Origin: Holosporales bacterium
GTDB taxonomy: Bacteria; Pseudomonadota; Alphaproteobacteria; RUG11792
Assembly: GCA_031267075.1 (NCBI GenBank)
Contig: JAIRZU010000002.1
Coordinates: 1-8,644, forward strand
Direction of reading: 5' to 3'
DNA length: 8,644 bases
The first letter of the stretch is position 1. Each line of letters begins with the position of its first letter. The translations under genes were made by a program, and so were the position numbers. Of this stretch, positions 1 through 6,328 are shown piece by piece. Under the pieces are notes generated by a model that ran no database searches, was not told the origin of the DNA, and saw nothing but the letters and a program-made list of their open reading frames with translations.

Positions 1-48
1 ACGGAGGAAATTATTTTTTGAGGGAGGAAGCCGGCCACCAGACCGATG

Positions 49-1905
49 CTATTTCAGGGCTTCCGCAGATTCGTCTGAGCTTTCCAGTTCAGGGAGTTGC
101 TTGCCGTCGAACACCAATCTCACGTCATCTCCAGATAGAGTCTCCCGCTCCAGGAGGGCGTTGGCTATCACCTCCAACTTATCCTTGTGTTTTTCGATCA
201 TGGATTTCACGTCCCTGTAGGCATCATCGATTAGGGCCTTTATCTCCATATCGATTGTCTCCGATGTTTTCTGAGATATCTGATCGCTCGCCTCCAGGTA
301 GTATCCATCTGAGTCATAGAACGATCTCAGTCCCAGCGACGAATTCATTCCCCACTTTATTATCATGTTCTTCGCAGTCTTGGTAGCCTGCTTGATATCC
401 TGAGACGCTCCAGTCGTAATGTTATCCTCACCGAATATCAGCTCCTCAGCAACCCGCCCGCCTAGGGCCACCCTGATATTGGAAAGCAGCTCAGTCCTCG
501 TGATTGAGAACTTGTCCTTCTCCGGGAGCCTGACGACCATCCCAAGTGCTCCACCACGCGGGATTATCGTGACTTTGTGAATCGGGTCACACTGTGGAAC
601 TAGGAGGGCAATGAGGGCGTGCCCAGCTTCGTGATACGCAGTATTCCGCTTTTCATCATCTGTCATACTCATGGACTTCCTCTCCGCTCCCATGATTACC
701 CTATCCTTCGCCATCTCAAAATCACGCATCGTTACAGATAGCTGATCACTACGTGCCGCCAGCAGTGCTGCCTCATTTACAAGGTTCGCTAGCTCTGCTC
801 CTGAAAAGCCCGGGGTACCACGTGCAATCGTTTTAAGGTCGACATCGGGAGCGAGTGGCACATCCTTCGAATGCACAGTTAGGATCTTCTCCCTTCCATT
901 CATATCTGGGTACTGGACCATGATCCTCCTATCAAATCTCCCTGGGCGCAGCAGGGCGGGATCAAGAATATCAGCACGATTCGTAGCGGCCAGTACGATC
1001 ACTCCCTGCTTCTCGTCGAATCCATCCATCTCAACAAGGAGCTGGTTTAATGTCTGTTCCCGCTCATCATTTGCTCCACGCATCGACGTATCCCTTCGCC
1101 TACCGACAGCGTCGATCTCATCTATGAACACGATGCATGGGGAGTGCTTCTTGGCATGCTCAAACATTTCACGTACTCTGCTTGCGCCTACCCCAACGAA
1201 CACCTCCACGAAGTCAGATCCGGAAATGCTGAAGAATGGGACGCTTGCCTCCCCGGCTATCGCTCTAGCTAGAAGTGTTTTTCCATTCCCAGGATCTCCG
1301 ACGAGCAAGACTCCACGAGGGATCTTGCCTCCGAGTCTTTGGAATTTCTGGGGCGCCTTGAGGAAGTCGACGATTTCTTCCAACTCTTGTTTGGCTTCAT
1401 CGATTCCTGCTACATCAGCGAAAGTCACATTGACCTTCTTCTGCTGGAGCATCTTGGATCTGGCCTTACCGACTCCAAGTGGGCCTCCACCAATATTTCC
1501 CTTGCCACCTGAACGCATCTGTCTGGTAGAATAGATCATGAGGCCTATCAACAACAGAATCGGGAACCACTGAATTAGGAGTGACGTTAGGTACCCCCAG
1601 CCGGATTCACCGGAGTCCACGCGTATCTCAACGTTGTTGTCGAGGAGCCTGTCCACCATCTTCAAATCTATCGGTGCTACCGTCGAGAATATCTTTCCAT
1701 TCCCGAGAACGCCCATGATCTTAGAGGTAGTGCTCTTGATGAAAACCTCTTTGACGTTCCCATCGGATACCTCTCTGATGAACCTGGAGTAAGTCAGCTC
1801 CTGTGTACTAGAGCCAAGAAACTTCCCATCGAATGGGACGGTTAAGAGGATCAGGCCCAGTATCAAGACAGCCCACGATAATATGTTTTTTAAATTTTTC
1901 TTCAC
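49..1905 (-). CDS. ftsH: ATP-dependent zinc metalloprotease FtsH
   Basis: Membrane-anchored AAA+ protease that degrades damaged membrane proteins and selected soluble regulators, working as a hexamer facing the cytoplasm. The 618-residue length is normal for the family. Visible in order: a first membrane segment (about 9-26), a periplasmic domain, and a second membrane segment (about 107-126). Then come Walker A GDPGNGKT (203-210), the pore loop FVG (236-238), Walker B ending in D262-E263, and the second region of homology with arginines R320 and R323. The protease domain has HEAGH (425-429) with the third zinc ligand probably D503 in GASQDIKQAT. Walker A differs from the usual GPPGTGKT but keeps GxxxxGKT. 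The start is GTG at 1905; a TAA lies in frame just upstream and no earlier start exists. No Shine-Dalgarno is visible, and a TATAAT sits only five bases before the start. Transcribed alone or last in a unit. Identity is certain from the motifs. Confidence 0.98.
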   Translation of the reverse strand: MKKNLKNILSWAVLILGLILLTVPFDGKFLGSSTQELTYSRFIREVSDGNVKEVFIKSTTSKIMGVLGNGKIFSTVAPIDLKMVDRLLDNNVEIRVDSGESGWGYLTSLLIQWFPILLLIGLMIYSTRQMRSGGKGNIGGGPLGVGKARSKMLQQKKVNVTFADVAGIDEAKQELEEIVDFLKAPQKFQRLGGKIPRGVLLVGDPGNGKTLLARAIAGEASVPFFSISGSDFVEVFVGVGASRVREMFEHAKKHSPCIVFIDEIDAVGRRRDTSMRGANDEREQTLNQLLVEMDGFDEKQGVIVLAATNRADILDPALLRPGRFDRRIMVQYPDMNGREKILTVHSKDVPLAPDVDLKTIARGTPGFSGAELANLVNEAALLAARSDQLSVTMRDFEMAKDRVIMGAERKSMSMTDDEKRNTAYHEAGHALIALLVPQCDPIHKVTIIPRGGALGMVVRLPEKDKFSITRTELLSNIRVALGGRVAEELIFGEDNITTGASQDIKQATKTAKNMIIKWGMNSSLGLRSFYDSDGYYLEASDQISQKTSETIDMEIKALIDDAYRDVKSMIEKHKDKLEVIANALLERETLSGDDVRLVFDGKQLPELESSDESAEALK

Positions 1906-1910
1906 GAGAA

Positions 1911-1916
1911 ATTATA
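1911..1916 (-). promoter_or_regulatory. Candidate -10 element of ftsH, implying a very short or absent leader
   Basis: Minus-strand TATAAT, a perfect consensus -10, ends five bases before the ftsH GTG. Transcription starting about seven bases downstream would begin at or next to the start codon. No convincing -35 is seen 16-18 bases upstream, and an 11-base palindrome lies close by at 1924-1934. Supported by sequence match only. Confidence 0.35.
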
Positions 1917-1923
1917 TAGACCC

Positions 1924-1934
1924 GCGGTCACCGC
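1924..1934. repeat. 11-base palindrome upstream of ftsH
   Basis: GCGGT-C-ACCGC is a perfect inverted repeat around a single central base, seven bases upstream of the candidate -10. The position fits an operator or activator site between -35 and -10, but no regulator is implied by the sequence. Confidence 0.4.
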
Positions 1935-1995
1935 TACGCATAATCCAATAGTACCACTTTATGCCGAACCTGGCGAGCCGCATTTTGCATGCAGG

Positions 1996-2028
1996 ATACG
2001 TGGGCAGCCTCTCAGACTACCCACGGAT
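1996..2028 (-). terminator. Hairpin downstream of the secreted-protein gene
   Basis: CGTGGG (1999-2004) pairs with CCCACG (2020-2025). Two further pairs inside (AG/CT) follow one mismatch, and two outside (AT/AT) follow another. It begins about a dozen bases after the stop codon at 2037, the right place for a terminator. No T-run follows on the minus strand, so if it terminates it is not a textbook intrinsic terminator. Confidence 0.4.
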
Positions 2029-2036
2029 GCTCCTGG

Positions 2037-2927
2037 TTATTGCGGGGTAACGGCATCACAGGGCGGAGCGGTGTCGGGTTTGGACCATAGGTCCAGGATT
2101 AGTTCATCCTGGGTGGTCTCCACCTTGATCAACTGAGCTTCTCGGGCCGTGATGTCCCTTTCGCTCATGCTGACGAGCTTTGCCTGCTCCTCTAGACAGC
2201 GCCAGATTTTTGGCACGAGGTTTTTGAATTTAGGGAGTTTGAGCTGGTCAGCGCTTCTGTTTATGACTTCTGTTGCTATGGCGGTCAGGCTCTCGTATTC
2301 TGGTGTTTCTAGGATTTCGCTCGGTTTCTGTGTGGTGTAGACCGTCACCATTGCTGTCACCAGGTTGCTCAGGGTATCGATCAGCATTGTTATTCCTGGT
2401 CTCTCGCCTGGTTGCGCGCCCCTGCCGCTGGGTGTGCGCGATATGACGTATTGCATGGCCTCGCCCTGGCTCGGACATCTGTATCTGCTTATGCTCGCAT
2501 TTTGCGTCGCTTGCGCGCTTCCGAGGACTATCCGGACCAGCACGCTCGTGTATGATGGAAGTACCCCAGGGTTTAACGTTAGGCCGTTTTTCTGTGTATC
2601 ATCGATGGCCCCCTGCATGTTATTGGTGGTCATCACGGGTGTGTACCCGCCAGGTTCAGGCCGGAGTCTGACGATCCGGTTTTGTAGGTGCCTCATTTGC
2701 TCGCTCAGGTCTGTCGCTGCTCCGTGCTGGGCGGCTGTCATATTGACCCTCGGTATGAAGAAGTAGTCGGGTTGCACTGTCAGTCGGAGCTCGCACCCGT
2801 ATTTTTGGAGTGCCTCAGTCATGGCCTGCATTGCCTGGGCCTGCTCACTTGTATCTCGGCTACCTTTAGCCATCTGGCACACCATGGTTCCCATCATCAG
2901 GGCAGCTATCGCTTTCAGAATCTTCAT
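2037..2927 (-). CDS. Secreted or periplasmic protein of unknown family
   Basis: A 296-residue protein I do not recognise. The N-terminus is a clear signal peptide: MK, a hydrophobic core at about 4-18, and probable cleavage near residues 20-22 (AKG-S). Cys17 lies in the hydrophobic core but its context is not a canonical lipobox. The mature part is Gln/Thr rich, has four cysteines (45, 151, 244, 290) that could form disulfides, no further strong membrane segment, and a helical C-terminal third (about 205-285). The ATG at 2927 is chosen over the GTG at 2963 because a GAGGG Shine-Dalgarno lies about eight bases upstream, the signal peptide begins exactly there, and the predicted transcription start is about 2964. 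It has its own promoter and a downstream hairpin, so it is probably monocistronic. It shares promoter and leader design, but no obvious sequence similarity, with the secreted gene at 6329-6898. Confidence 0.85.
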   Translation of the reverse strand: MKILKAIAALMMGTMVCQMAKGSRDTSEQAQAMQAMTEALQKYGCELRLTVQPDYFFIPRVNMTAAQHGAATDLSEQMRHLQNRIVRLRPEPGGYTPVMTTNNMQGAIDDTQKNGLTLNPGVLPSYTSVLVRIVLGSAQATQNASISRYRCPSQGEAMQYVISRTPSGRGAQPGERPGITMLIDTLSNLVTAMVTVYTTQKPSEILETPEYESLTAIATEVINRSADQLKLPKFKNLVPKIWRCLEEQAKLVSMSERDITAREAQLIKVETTQDELILDLWSKPDTAPPCDAVTPQ

Positions 2928-2970
2928 TTTCTCATCCCTCGCAAATTGTTGTTTGTACAGCACAGAACAT

Positions 2971-2998
2971 ATTGTATCATGTATTGGACCTGTGTCAA
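2971..2998 (-). promoter_or_regulatory. Sigma-70-type promoter of the secreted-protein gene
   Basis: On the minus strand TTGACA (2993-2998) is separated by 16 bases from TACAAT (2971-2976). The -35 is a perfect match and the -10 matches five of six. The predicted start near 2964 leaves a leader of about 37 bases before the ATG at 2927. This is the strongest promoter in the window by consensus match. Confidence 0.7.
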
Positions 2999-3007
2999 TG
3001 ATATTTT

Positions 3008-3187
3008 TTACTTCGGTGAGGCCAGGCTATCTACCAGGTCCGGACTTGTAGGTTGGCTCATCGAGGGCTGCACTGGAATTACGACATAACGTGGGAATGG
3101 AGGAAAACCCTCGAATTGTATCTTTAGTAGATCACCATAAGTAACCACCCTGACGGCAATGAGAAAGACCTCTGCTTCAGTATCATC
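3008..3187 (-). other. Possible small gene or gene remnant between rpsT and the secreted-protein gene
   Basis: A frame of 59 sense codons is open on the minus strand between two TAA stops. It reads DDTEAEVFLIAVRVV, then a YGDLL segment, then a proline-rich tail ending in SLASPK. The only start within it is a GTG at 3148, which would give 46 residues, and no good Shine-Dalgarno precedes it. The composition looks protein-like, so it could be the C-terminal remnant of a decayed gene. An open frame of this length is also expected by chance, so it is not called as a CDS. Nothing else was found in this gap apart from the promoter at 2971-2998 and the hairpin at 3201-3213. Confidence 0.2.
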
Positions 3188-3197
3188 TTATGCTTCT

Positions 3198-3224
3198 CTG
3201 CCTAGTTTCTAGGAGCTCAGGCAG
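3198..3224 (-). terminator. Nested inverted repeats at the end of rpsT
   Basis: CCTAG-TTT-CTAGG (3201-3213) is a perfect five-base-pair hairpin just after the rpsT stop. An alternative six-pair stem, CTGCCT (3198-3203) with AGGCAG (3219-3224), overlaps the last codons and the stop. No T-run follows on the minus strand, so termination here is only a suggestion. Confidence 0.25.
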
Positions 3225-3492
3225 CTGGGTTGCTTCCCTTCACTTTGTGAGCCCATTTCGAAATTATTCTGGCGGCGGTATTCTTGTGGAGGACATTCTT
3301 CGTCACCCCCCTCGTCGTCTCCTTTTGCACCTTCTTCATTAGGGCCAGGATAGTCTCACCACCAGCCTTATGGGCTATGCTCTCGGCTAACCTCTTAACG
3401 GAGGTCCTGATCTTTCCGATCCGATCTCTATTCACTATCCTCTGCTTTGCCGCTTTCCTTATGCTCTTCTTTGCCGACGCATGAGACGCCAT
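3217..3492 (-). CDS. rpsT: 30S ribosomal protein S20
   Basis: Small basic protein that binds 16S rRNA and helps assemble the 30S subunit. The 91-residue length is typical. Family signatures are visible: the N-terminus MASHASAKKSIRKA, the lysine/arginine-rich first helix, and the conserved C-terminal stretch with GVTKNVLHKNTAARIISK. The start is ATG at 3492. An AGGAG (3506-3510) precedes it with 13 bases between, longer than ideal but the only AG-rich site. It has its own good promoter with an extended -10 (3525-3554). ftsQ lies upstream on the same strand, 104 bases away, so rpsT is probably an independent unit. Confidence 0.96.
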   Translation of the reverse strand: MASHASAKKSIRKAAKQRIVNRDRIGKIRTSVKRLAESIAHKAGGETILALMKKVQKETTRGVTKNVLHKNTAARIISKWAHKVKGSNPAA

Positions 3493-3524
3493 ACGCTAAA
3501 CCACACTCCTGTGACGCTTCGCCT

Positions 3525-3554
3525 ATTTTAGCACCTAAAGATTCTGGTGGTCAA
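3525..3554 (-). promoter_or_regulatory. Promoter of rpsT with extended -10
   Basis: Minus-strand TTGACC (3549-3554), an 18-base spacer, then TAAAAT (3525-3530) preceded by TGC, which makes an extended -10 (TGnTAAAAT). Both hexamers match five of six consensus bases. The predicted start is near 3518, with a leader of about 25 bases. A strong, independent promoter fits a ribosomal protein gene. Confidence 0.65.
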
Positions 3555-3596
3555 TAATTTCTATCTCGCTCGCACACCACGTCCAAGCATTACCTC

Positions 3597-4379
3597 CTAC
3601 ACACTCCCTTTGCTCCGGCGATTTAACTTTGAACCTTTTATCACGACGTTGCCATGTATCCTAAGGTCAATGCAGCTTGCTGTATCCTTGCTAATATTCC
3701 TATGTCCCATGATCTGTGCTAGTGCCTCAATAGCCTGATCAACCCCATACTCTGGTAGTTTCACAAGGAGGCCAGATACGGTGATATCCCACCTCCTGTC
3801 CCTCACAAGTCTGATCACATCAATTTTCCCCTTGAAAACTTCGAACTTAGATATTACACTGATAATGCTGGTGGCTTTGACATTGGCGTTGTCCCCCGAA
3901 ACGATAGGAAGCTTCTCTCTGTTGGAGGTTGTGTCCTCCATGAGCACTCCCTCTCGATCGATTAGTGTTGCAACTCCATCATGCTGAAATATCGCGATCG
4001 GCACTCTCTCGTTGATTTTAATGTTTATGATGTTCGGAAGGTTCTTTTGCACTGTCGCAGATTTCACCCACCCGCTCTTTGTGACGTTATCATAAATCTC
4101 AGAAACTGAGAGTTTGAACATGTTGTCGCCACGCGTGATCCCCAGGCTCCTAGATATCAGCTGTGATGTCCTTGGAGTCGCTCCAGAGATATTTATATCC
4201 TTCACAACAAAACCAATGTCCCTGATTATAAAATCTGACAGCTCCAAGAATGATGACTTAATCGCTGGAAGGAAGATGTATGTTGTGGCTATGAGGGATA
4301 GTGCTGCCGTAGCTCCAATCCACCTCCTATTGTTGCCATGCTTCTTTCTCTTTGCGGGTTTTACTGATCTCTTAGCCAT
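3597..4379 (-). CDS. ftsQ: Cell division protein FtsQ
   Basis: Bitopic inner-membrane divisome protein that links FtsB/FtsL to the rest of the division machinery. The 260 residues show a strongly basic cytoplasmic tail (1-19), one membrane segment (about 20-40), and a POTRA-like domain (about 58-126) with the INISG start, the GWVKSATV element around W104 and the NERVPIAIF strand. The FtsQ beta domain follows, with the LIDREG motif (139-144) and LPIVSGD (157-163). The start is ATG at 4379: a stop lies upstream in frame, no other start codon intervenes, and there is no clear Shine-Dalgarno. Normally ftsQ sits between ddl and ftsA in the division cluster. Here its neighbours are rpsT and a divergent tail-like gene, so the cluster is broken up. 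Family assignment is by motif pattern, since FtsQ is weakly conserved. Confidence 0.88.
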   Translation of the reverse strand: MAKRSVKPAKRKKHGNNRRWIGATAALSLIATTYIFLPAIKSSFLELSDFIIRDIGFVVKDINISGATPRTSQLISRSLGITRGDNMFKLSVSEIYDNVTKSGWVKSATVQKNLPNIINIKINERVPIAIFQHDGVATLIDREGVLMEDTTSNREKLPIVSGDNANVKATSIISVISKFEVFKGKIDVIRLVRDRRWDITVSGLLVKLPEYGVDQAIEALAQIMGHRNISKDTASCIDLRIHGNVVIKGSKLNRRSKGSV

Positions 4380-4427
4380 CGCATACGTAATGGGAGCACT
4401 TGAAGCATCACTGCAATATCAGTAATG

Positions 4428-4433
4428 ATTATA
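4428..4433 (-). promoter_or_regulatory. Candidate -10 element of ftsQ
   Basis: A perfect minus-strand TATAAT within an A/T-rich run lies 48 bases before the ftsQ ATG and would give a leader of about 42 bases. No good -35 is found at 16-19 bases, so the call rests on the -10 alone. Confidence 0.4.
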
Positions 4434-4512
4434 TATTAAAAAAGTCCGCGGCGGTGTGTAAGTTAGTGGTCTTCAGAATCAGAGTTATTGCTGACATGGG
4501 CGTAAAAAGTTT

Positions 4513-4540
4513 TTGACAACTCCACATAATAGTTTCTAAA
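4513..4540 (+). promoter_or_regulatory. Candidate promoter of the tail-like gene
   Basis: TTGACA (4513-4518), a perfect -35, is followed after 16 bases by TCTAAA (4535-4540), a four-of-six -10. Transcription would start near 4547 and leave an unusually long leader of about 158 bases containing the palindrome at 4578-4589. Confidence 0.4.
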
Positions 4541-4577
4541 CTGGAATCAGCGGCAGGTACGGAAGTGCTCTGTCGGC

Positions 4578-4589
4578 TTCTACGTAGAA
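4578..4589. repeat. 12-base perfect palindrome in the tail-like gene leader
   Basis: TTCTACGTAGAA is a perfect palindrome with no spacer. It lies about 30 bases after the predicted transcription start and 115 bases before the start codon, a position fitting an operator. A tandem seven-base repeat, CCATCCA twice, follows at 4594-4607. Confidence 0.5.
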
Positions 4590-4704
4590 AAAACCATCCA
4601 CCATCCACAATCAGTTTCTTGCTGTGTCGAGCCGTGGCTCCTAGCAATATCCTGATTATGAAGATTTGGAACGAAACCTAAAAATTATGAAAGGAAATAT
4701 TACA

Positions 4705-6195
4705 ATGAACATGCAATTCAGATTTAGAAAGTTTGGTAGCGCTGAGGAGACGCTTGTAAACGGCGCTCTCGAGCTACAAATCACAGAACAAGAAGGAGCT
4801 ACACCCGTAGCACTCGTGAAGTACGGTGCCTGGGAATATGAGCGGCTCAAGCAATTCGACATATGTAAAATCACTCGTGGAGACACAGTGTTTTTCGATG
4901 GCCAAATCACTTCAGTCTCGACGTATGGAGATAGAGCTGATGTTACAGTCTCAACGCTTCCACCTACCGGGAATACCACCAATGGGCCTCCATCGCTTCC
5001 AGAAAATATCATCGATAAATTCAGAAGGGAGAATCCGGAGCTGTTCGTAGCGCTCTCATCGAATGAGATTTCAAGGACAGGAGAACTACGAAAGGCAAGC
5101 CTGCTAATTCCGCCCTGGCCTAGCGTCCACAGCATTGATAGTAAGATTATAGATAATTCGTTGAAGATCAAGGTATCGAACGATCTGCCAATTGGTCAAA
5201 TAAACCTGGAGGTTTCGTGTTCGTGGATCTCTAAGAGAAATGGAAACGTAACACTGTCCTCGCAGATAGGCAATAGGTTCAGGCTTGGTAAGGTCAATAC
5301 ACTGACACCTCGTAAATTGGAGGATTCCTGGCCTAAGTTTGGTGACCGCCTCGCGAGTAACGCAAGATCAACGAAGTATTTTGTTGGAGCGTCGAAGCTA
5401 GTGATGGACGGTTCCTCCCAACTACCACCAATCACGATTTCACATGATATTCCGAAGCTGACTTTCAAGCGATACTGCTTCGATAACCGTCTCGGGATCG
5501 CCTGGGATTATGACCAATTTATGACTGAGGCATTAGCCGTTACAATCATAAACCCACTCGCTTCAGAAGCCAGCAAAAAGACTCTGCGAATAAACTTGGG
5601 GAACGTACAGGAGTATGTGGATGATAACAGCAGTACCAGCTTTCTCCGTTCCACAAATGGCGCGATAATACTGAATGAGATTCAAAAATCCGTCAGCGCG
5701 TATATGGCGCTATCAATGAGGAATATCGAGGTTTCATGCGATGTCGTCTGCTCTGATGATACGGTTAATCTGGATTGCTCAAACTGGATATCGGTCCGTG
5801 ATATTCCGTGTAAAATCACCAGTATCAAGCACCACATTTCGCCGGCTAAGCACAGTATCAAAATCACAGCTAAGGGCTTTGAACATGGGCTAACTTCGGA
5901 AGGTGCATTGAATGCGATTCACCTCGAAATGGAAGAAAATGCTGATAGCAGTACCGAGAGTATCATACAGGATATCGTAGTTCAAAATGAAGGCGACGTT
6001 CAGTATGAGAAATTGCTGAAGTACATTTCTGAGCAAAAACGCCTCAATAAGATTACGAAGGAAAATTATAAGAGGCTAATCTCAAGCTTCCTAAACGAAA
6101 ATCAAACTAAGATCCAAATCATCTTGCATCCGCTGAAAACGCAGCACTGTGAGAAGAATGTAATCAGCATGGAGCCAGCGCACATGGAATGGTAG
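4705..6195 (+). CDS. Putative phage tail / baseplate-hub-like protein, orphan
   Basis: A 496-residue protein with no signal peptide or membrane segment, rich in beta-strand-like alternation. The N-terminal part (about 1-85) reads like the first domain of minor tail or hub proteins: a segment setting values along a domain, then a GDTVFFDGQITSV strand pair (59-71). A central block has the SWISKRNGN turn (173-181) and a WPKFGD element (209-214). Around 360-391 is a WISVRDIPCKITSIKHHISP strand followed by KHSIKITAKGF, reminiscent of the late-control/gp27-type hub barrel. The last 90 residues are charged and helical. The ATG at 4705 is chosen because AAGGA (4691-4695) lies nine bases upstream; TTG 4666 and ATG 4687 lack such a site. 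No other phage genes flank it. The assignment is from pattern memory, not a profile match; an unrelated beta-rich protein is possible. That it is a real gene is nearly certain. Confidence 0.55.
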   Translation: MNMQFRFRKFGSAEETLVNGALELQITEQEGATPVALVKYGAWEYERLKQFDICKITRGDTVFFDGQITSVSTYGDRADVTVSTLPPTGNTTNGPPSLPENIIDKFRRENPELFVALSSNEISRTGELRKASLLIPPWPSVHSIDSKIIDNSLKIKVSNDLPIGQINLEVSCSWISKRNGNVTLSSQIGNRFRLGKVNTLTPRKLEDSWPKFGDRLASNARSTKYFVGASKLVMDGSSQLPPITISHDIPKLTFKRYCFDNRLGIAWDYDQFMTEALAVTIINPLASEASKKTLRINLGNVQEYVDDNSSTSFLRSTNGAIILNEIQKSVSAYMALSMRNIEVSCDVVCSDDTVNLDCSNWISVRDIPCKITSIKHHISPAKHSIKITAKGFEHGLTSEGALNAIHLEMEENADSSTESIIQDIVVQNEGDVQYEKLLKYISEQKRLNKITKENYKRLISSFLNENQTKIQIILHPLKTQHCEKNVISMEPAHMEW

Positions 6196-6256
6196 TGATG
6201 GAGGTCTACTGAGAAATTGACTCATCAAAAAAAATACTGAACATCACACAATTACC

Positions 6257-6286
6257 TTGATGCCAATCTCTACGTCGCGGTACAAT
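6257..6286 (+). promoter_or_regulatory. Sigma-70-type promoter of the small secreted protein
   Basis: TTGATG (6257-6262), an 18-base spacer, then TACAAT (6281-6286). The predicted start near 6293 gives a leader of about 36 bases. The -10 hexamer and the 42 bases from it to the ATG nearly equal those of the secreted gene on the other strand (TACAAT, 43 bases). Confidence 0.55.
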
Positions 6287-6292
6287 TTATGG

Positions 6293-6308
6293 TACACACG
6301 TGAGTGTA
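6293..6308 (+). repeat. Inverted repeat at the predicted transcript start
   Basis: TACAC (6293-6297) and GTGTA (6304-6308) flank a six-base loop, right at the predicted 5' end of the transcript. It could be a small leader hairpin or an operator; five base pairs is weak evidence. Confidence 0.3.
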
Positions 6309-6328
6309 GGTATCTGGGAGAAAATAAG

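Larger units (their letters stand above)
4380..4704. other. Divergent intergenic region between ftsQ and the tail-like gene
   Basis: These 325 bases hold a candidate ftsQ -10 on the minus strand, a candidate promoter for the tail-like gene on the plus strand, a 12-base palindrome and a short tandem repeat. A 72-codon minus-strand frame beginning with TTG crosses it but has no Shine-Dalgarno, contains the ftsQ -10 and is not credible as a gene. No tRNA or other RNA gene was seen. Confidence 0.6.

Noticed and set aside
18..386. Plus-strand open frame opposite the end of ftsH
   Set aside because: TTG start, Pro/Ser/Arg-rich shadow composition, and fully antisense to well-conserved FtsH protease-domain codons.
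920..1534. 204-codon plus-strand open frame opposite ftsH
   Set aside because: It lies entirely opposite the AAA+ domain; length reflects the codon pattern of ftsH, and no domain is recognisable.
2928..2963. Upstream GTG start (2963) for the secreted protein
   Set aside because: It would begin at the predicted transcript start and bury the signal peptide behind 12 extra residues; the ATG at 2927 has the Shine-Dalgarno.
3034..3052. CCAGGTCCGGA resembling the core of the signal recognition particle RNA
   Set aside because: The conserved continuation AGGAAGCAGCC is missing and the flanks do not form the expected hairpin.
2365..3089. Overlapping plus-strand frames opposite the secreted-protein gene
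   Set aside because: They run through the strong minus-strand promoter and signal-peptide region, lack convincing ribosome sites and look like shadow translations.
4429..4647. 72-codon minus-strand frame in the divergent intergenic region
   Set aside because: TTG start, no Shine-Dalgarno, runs over the ftsQ -10, and composition is not protein-like.
4656..5468. Minus-strand frames opposite the tail-like gene
   Set aside because: Shadows of the plus-strand gene, which has the better start and continuous frame.
6257..6328. TTG start at 6257 extending the small secreted protein by 24 residues
   Set aside because: That codon is part of the -35 element and the extension would precede the signal peptide; ATG 6329 has the Shine-Dalgarno.
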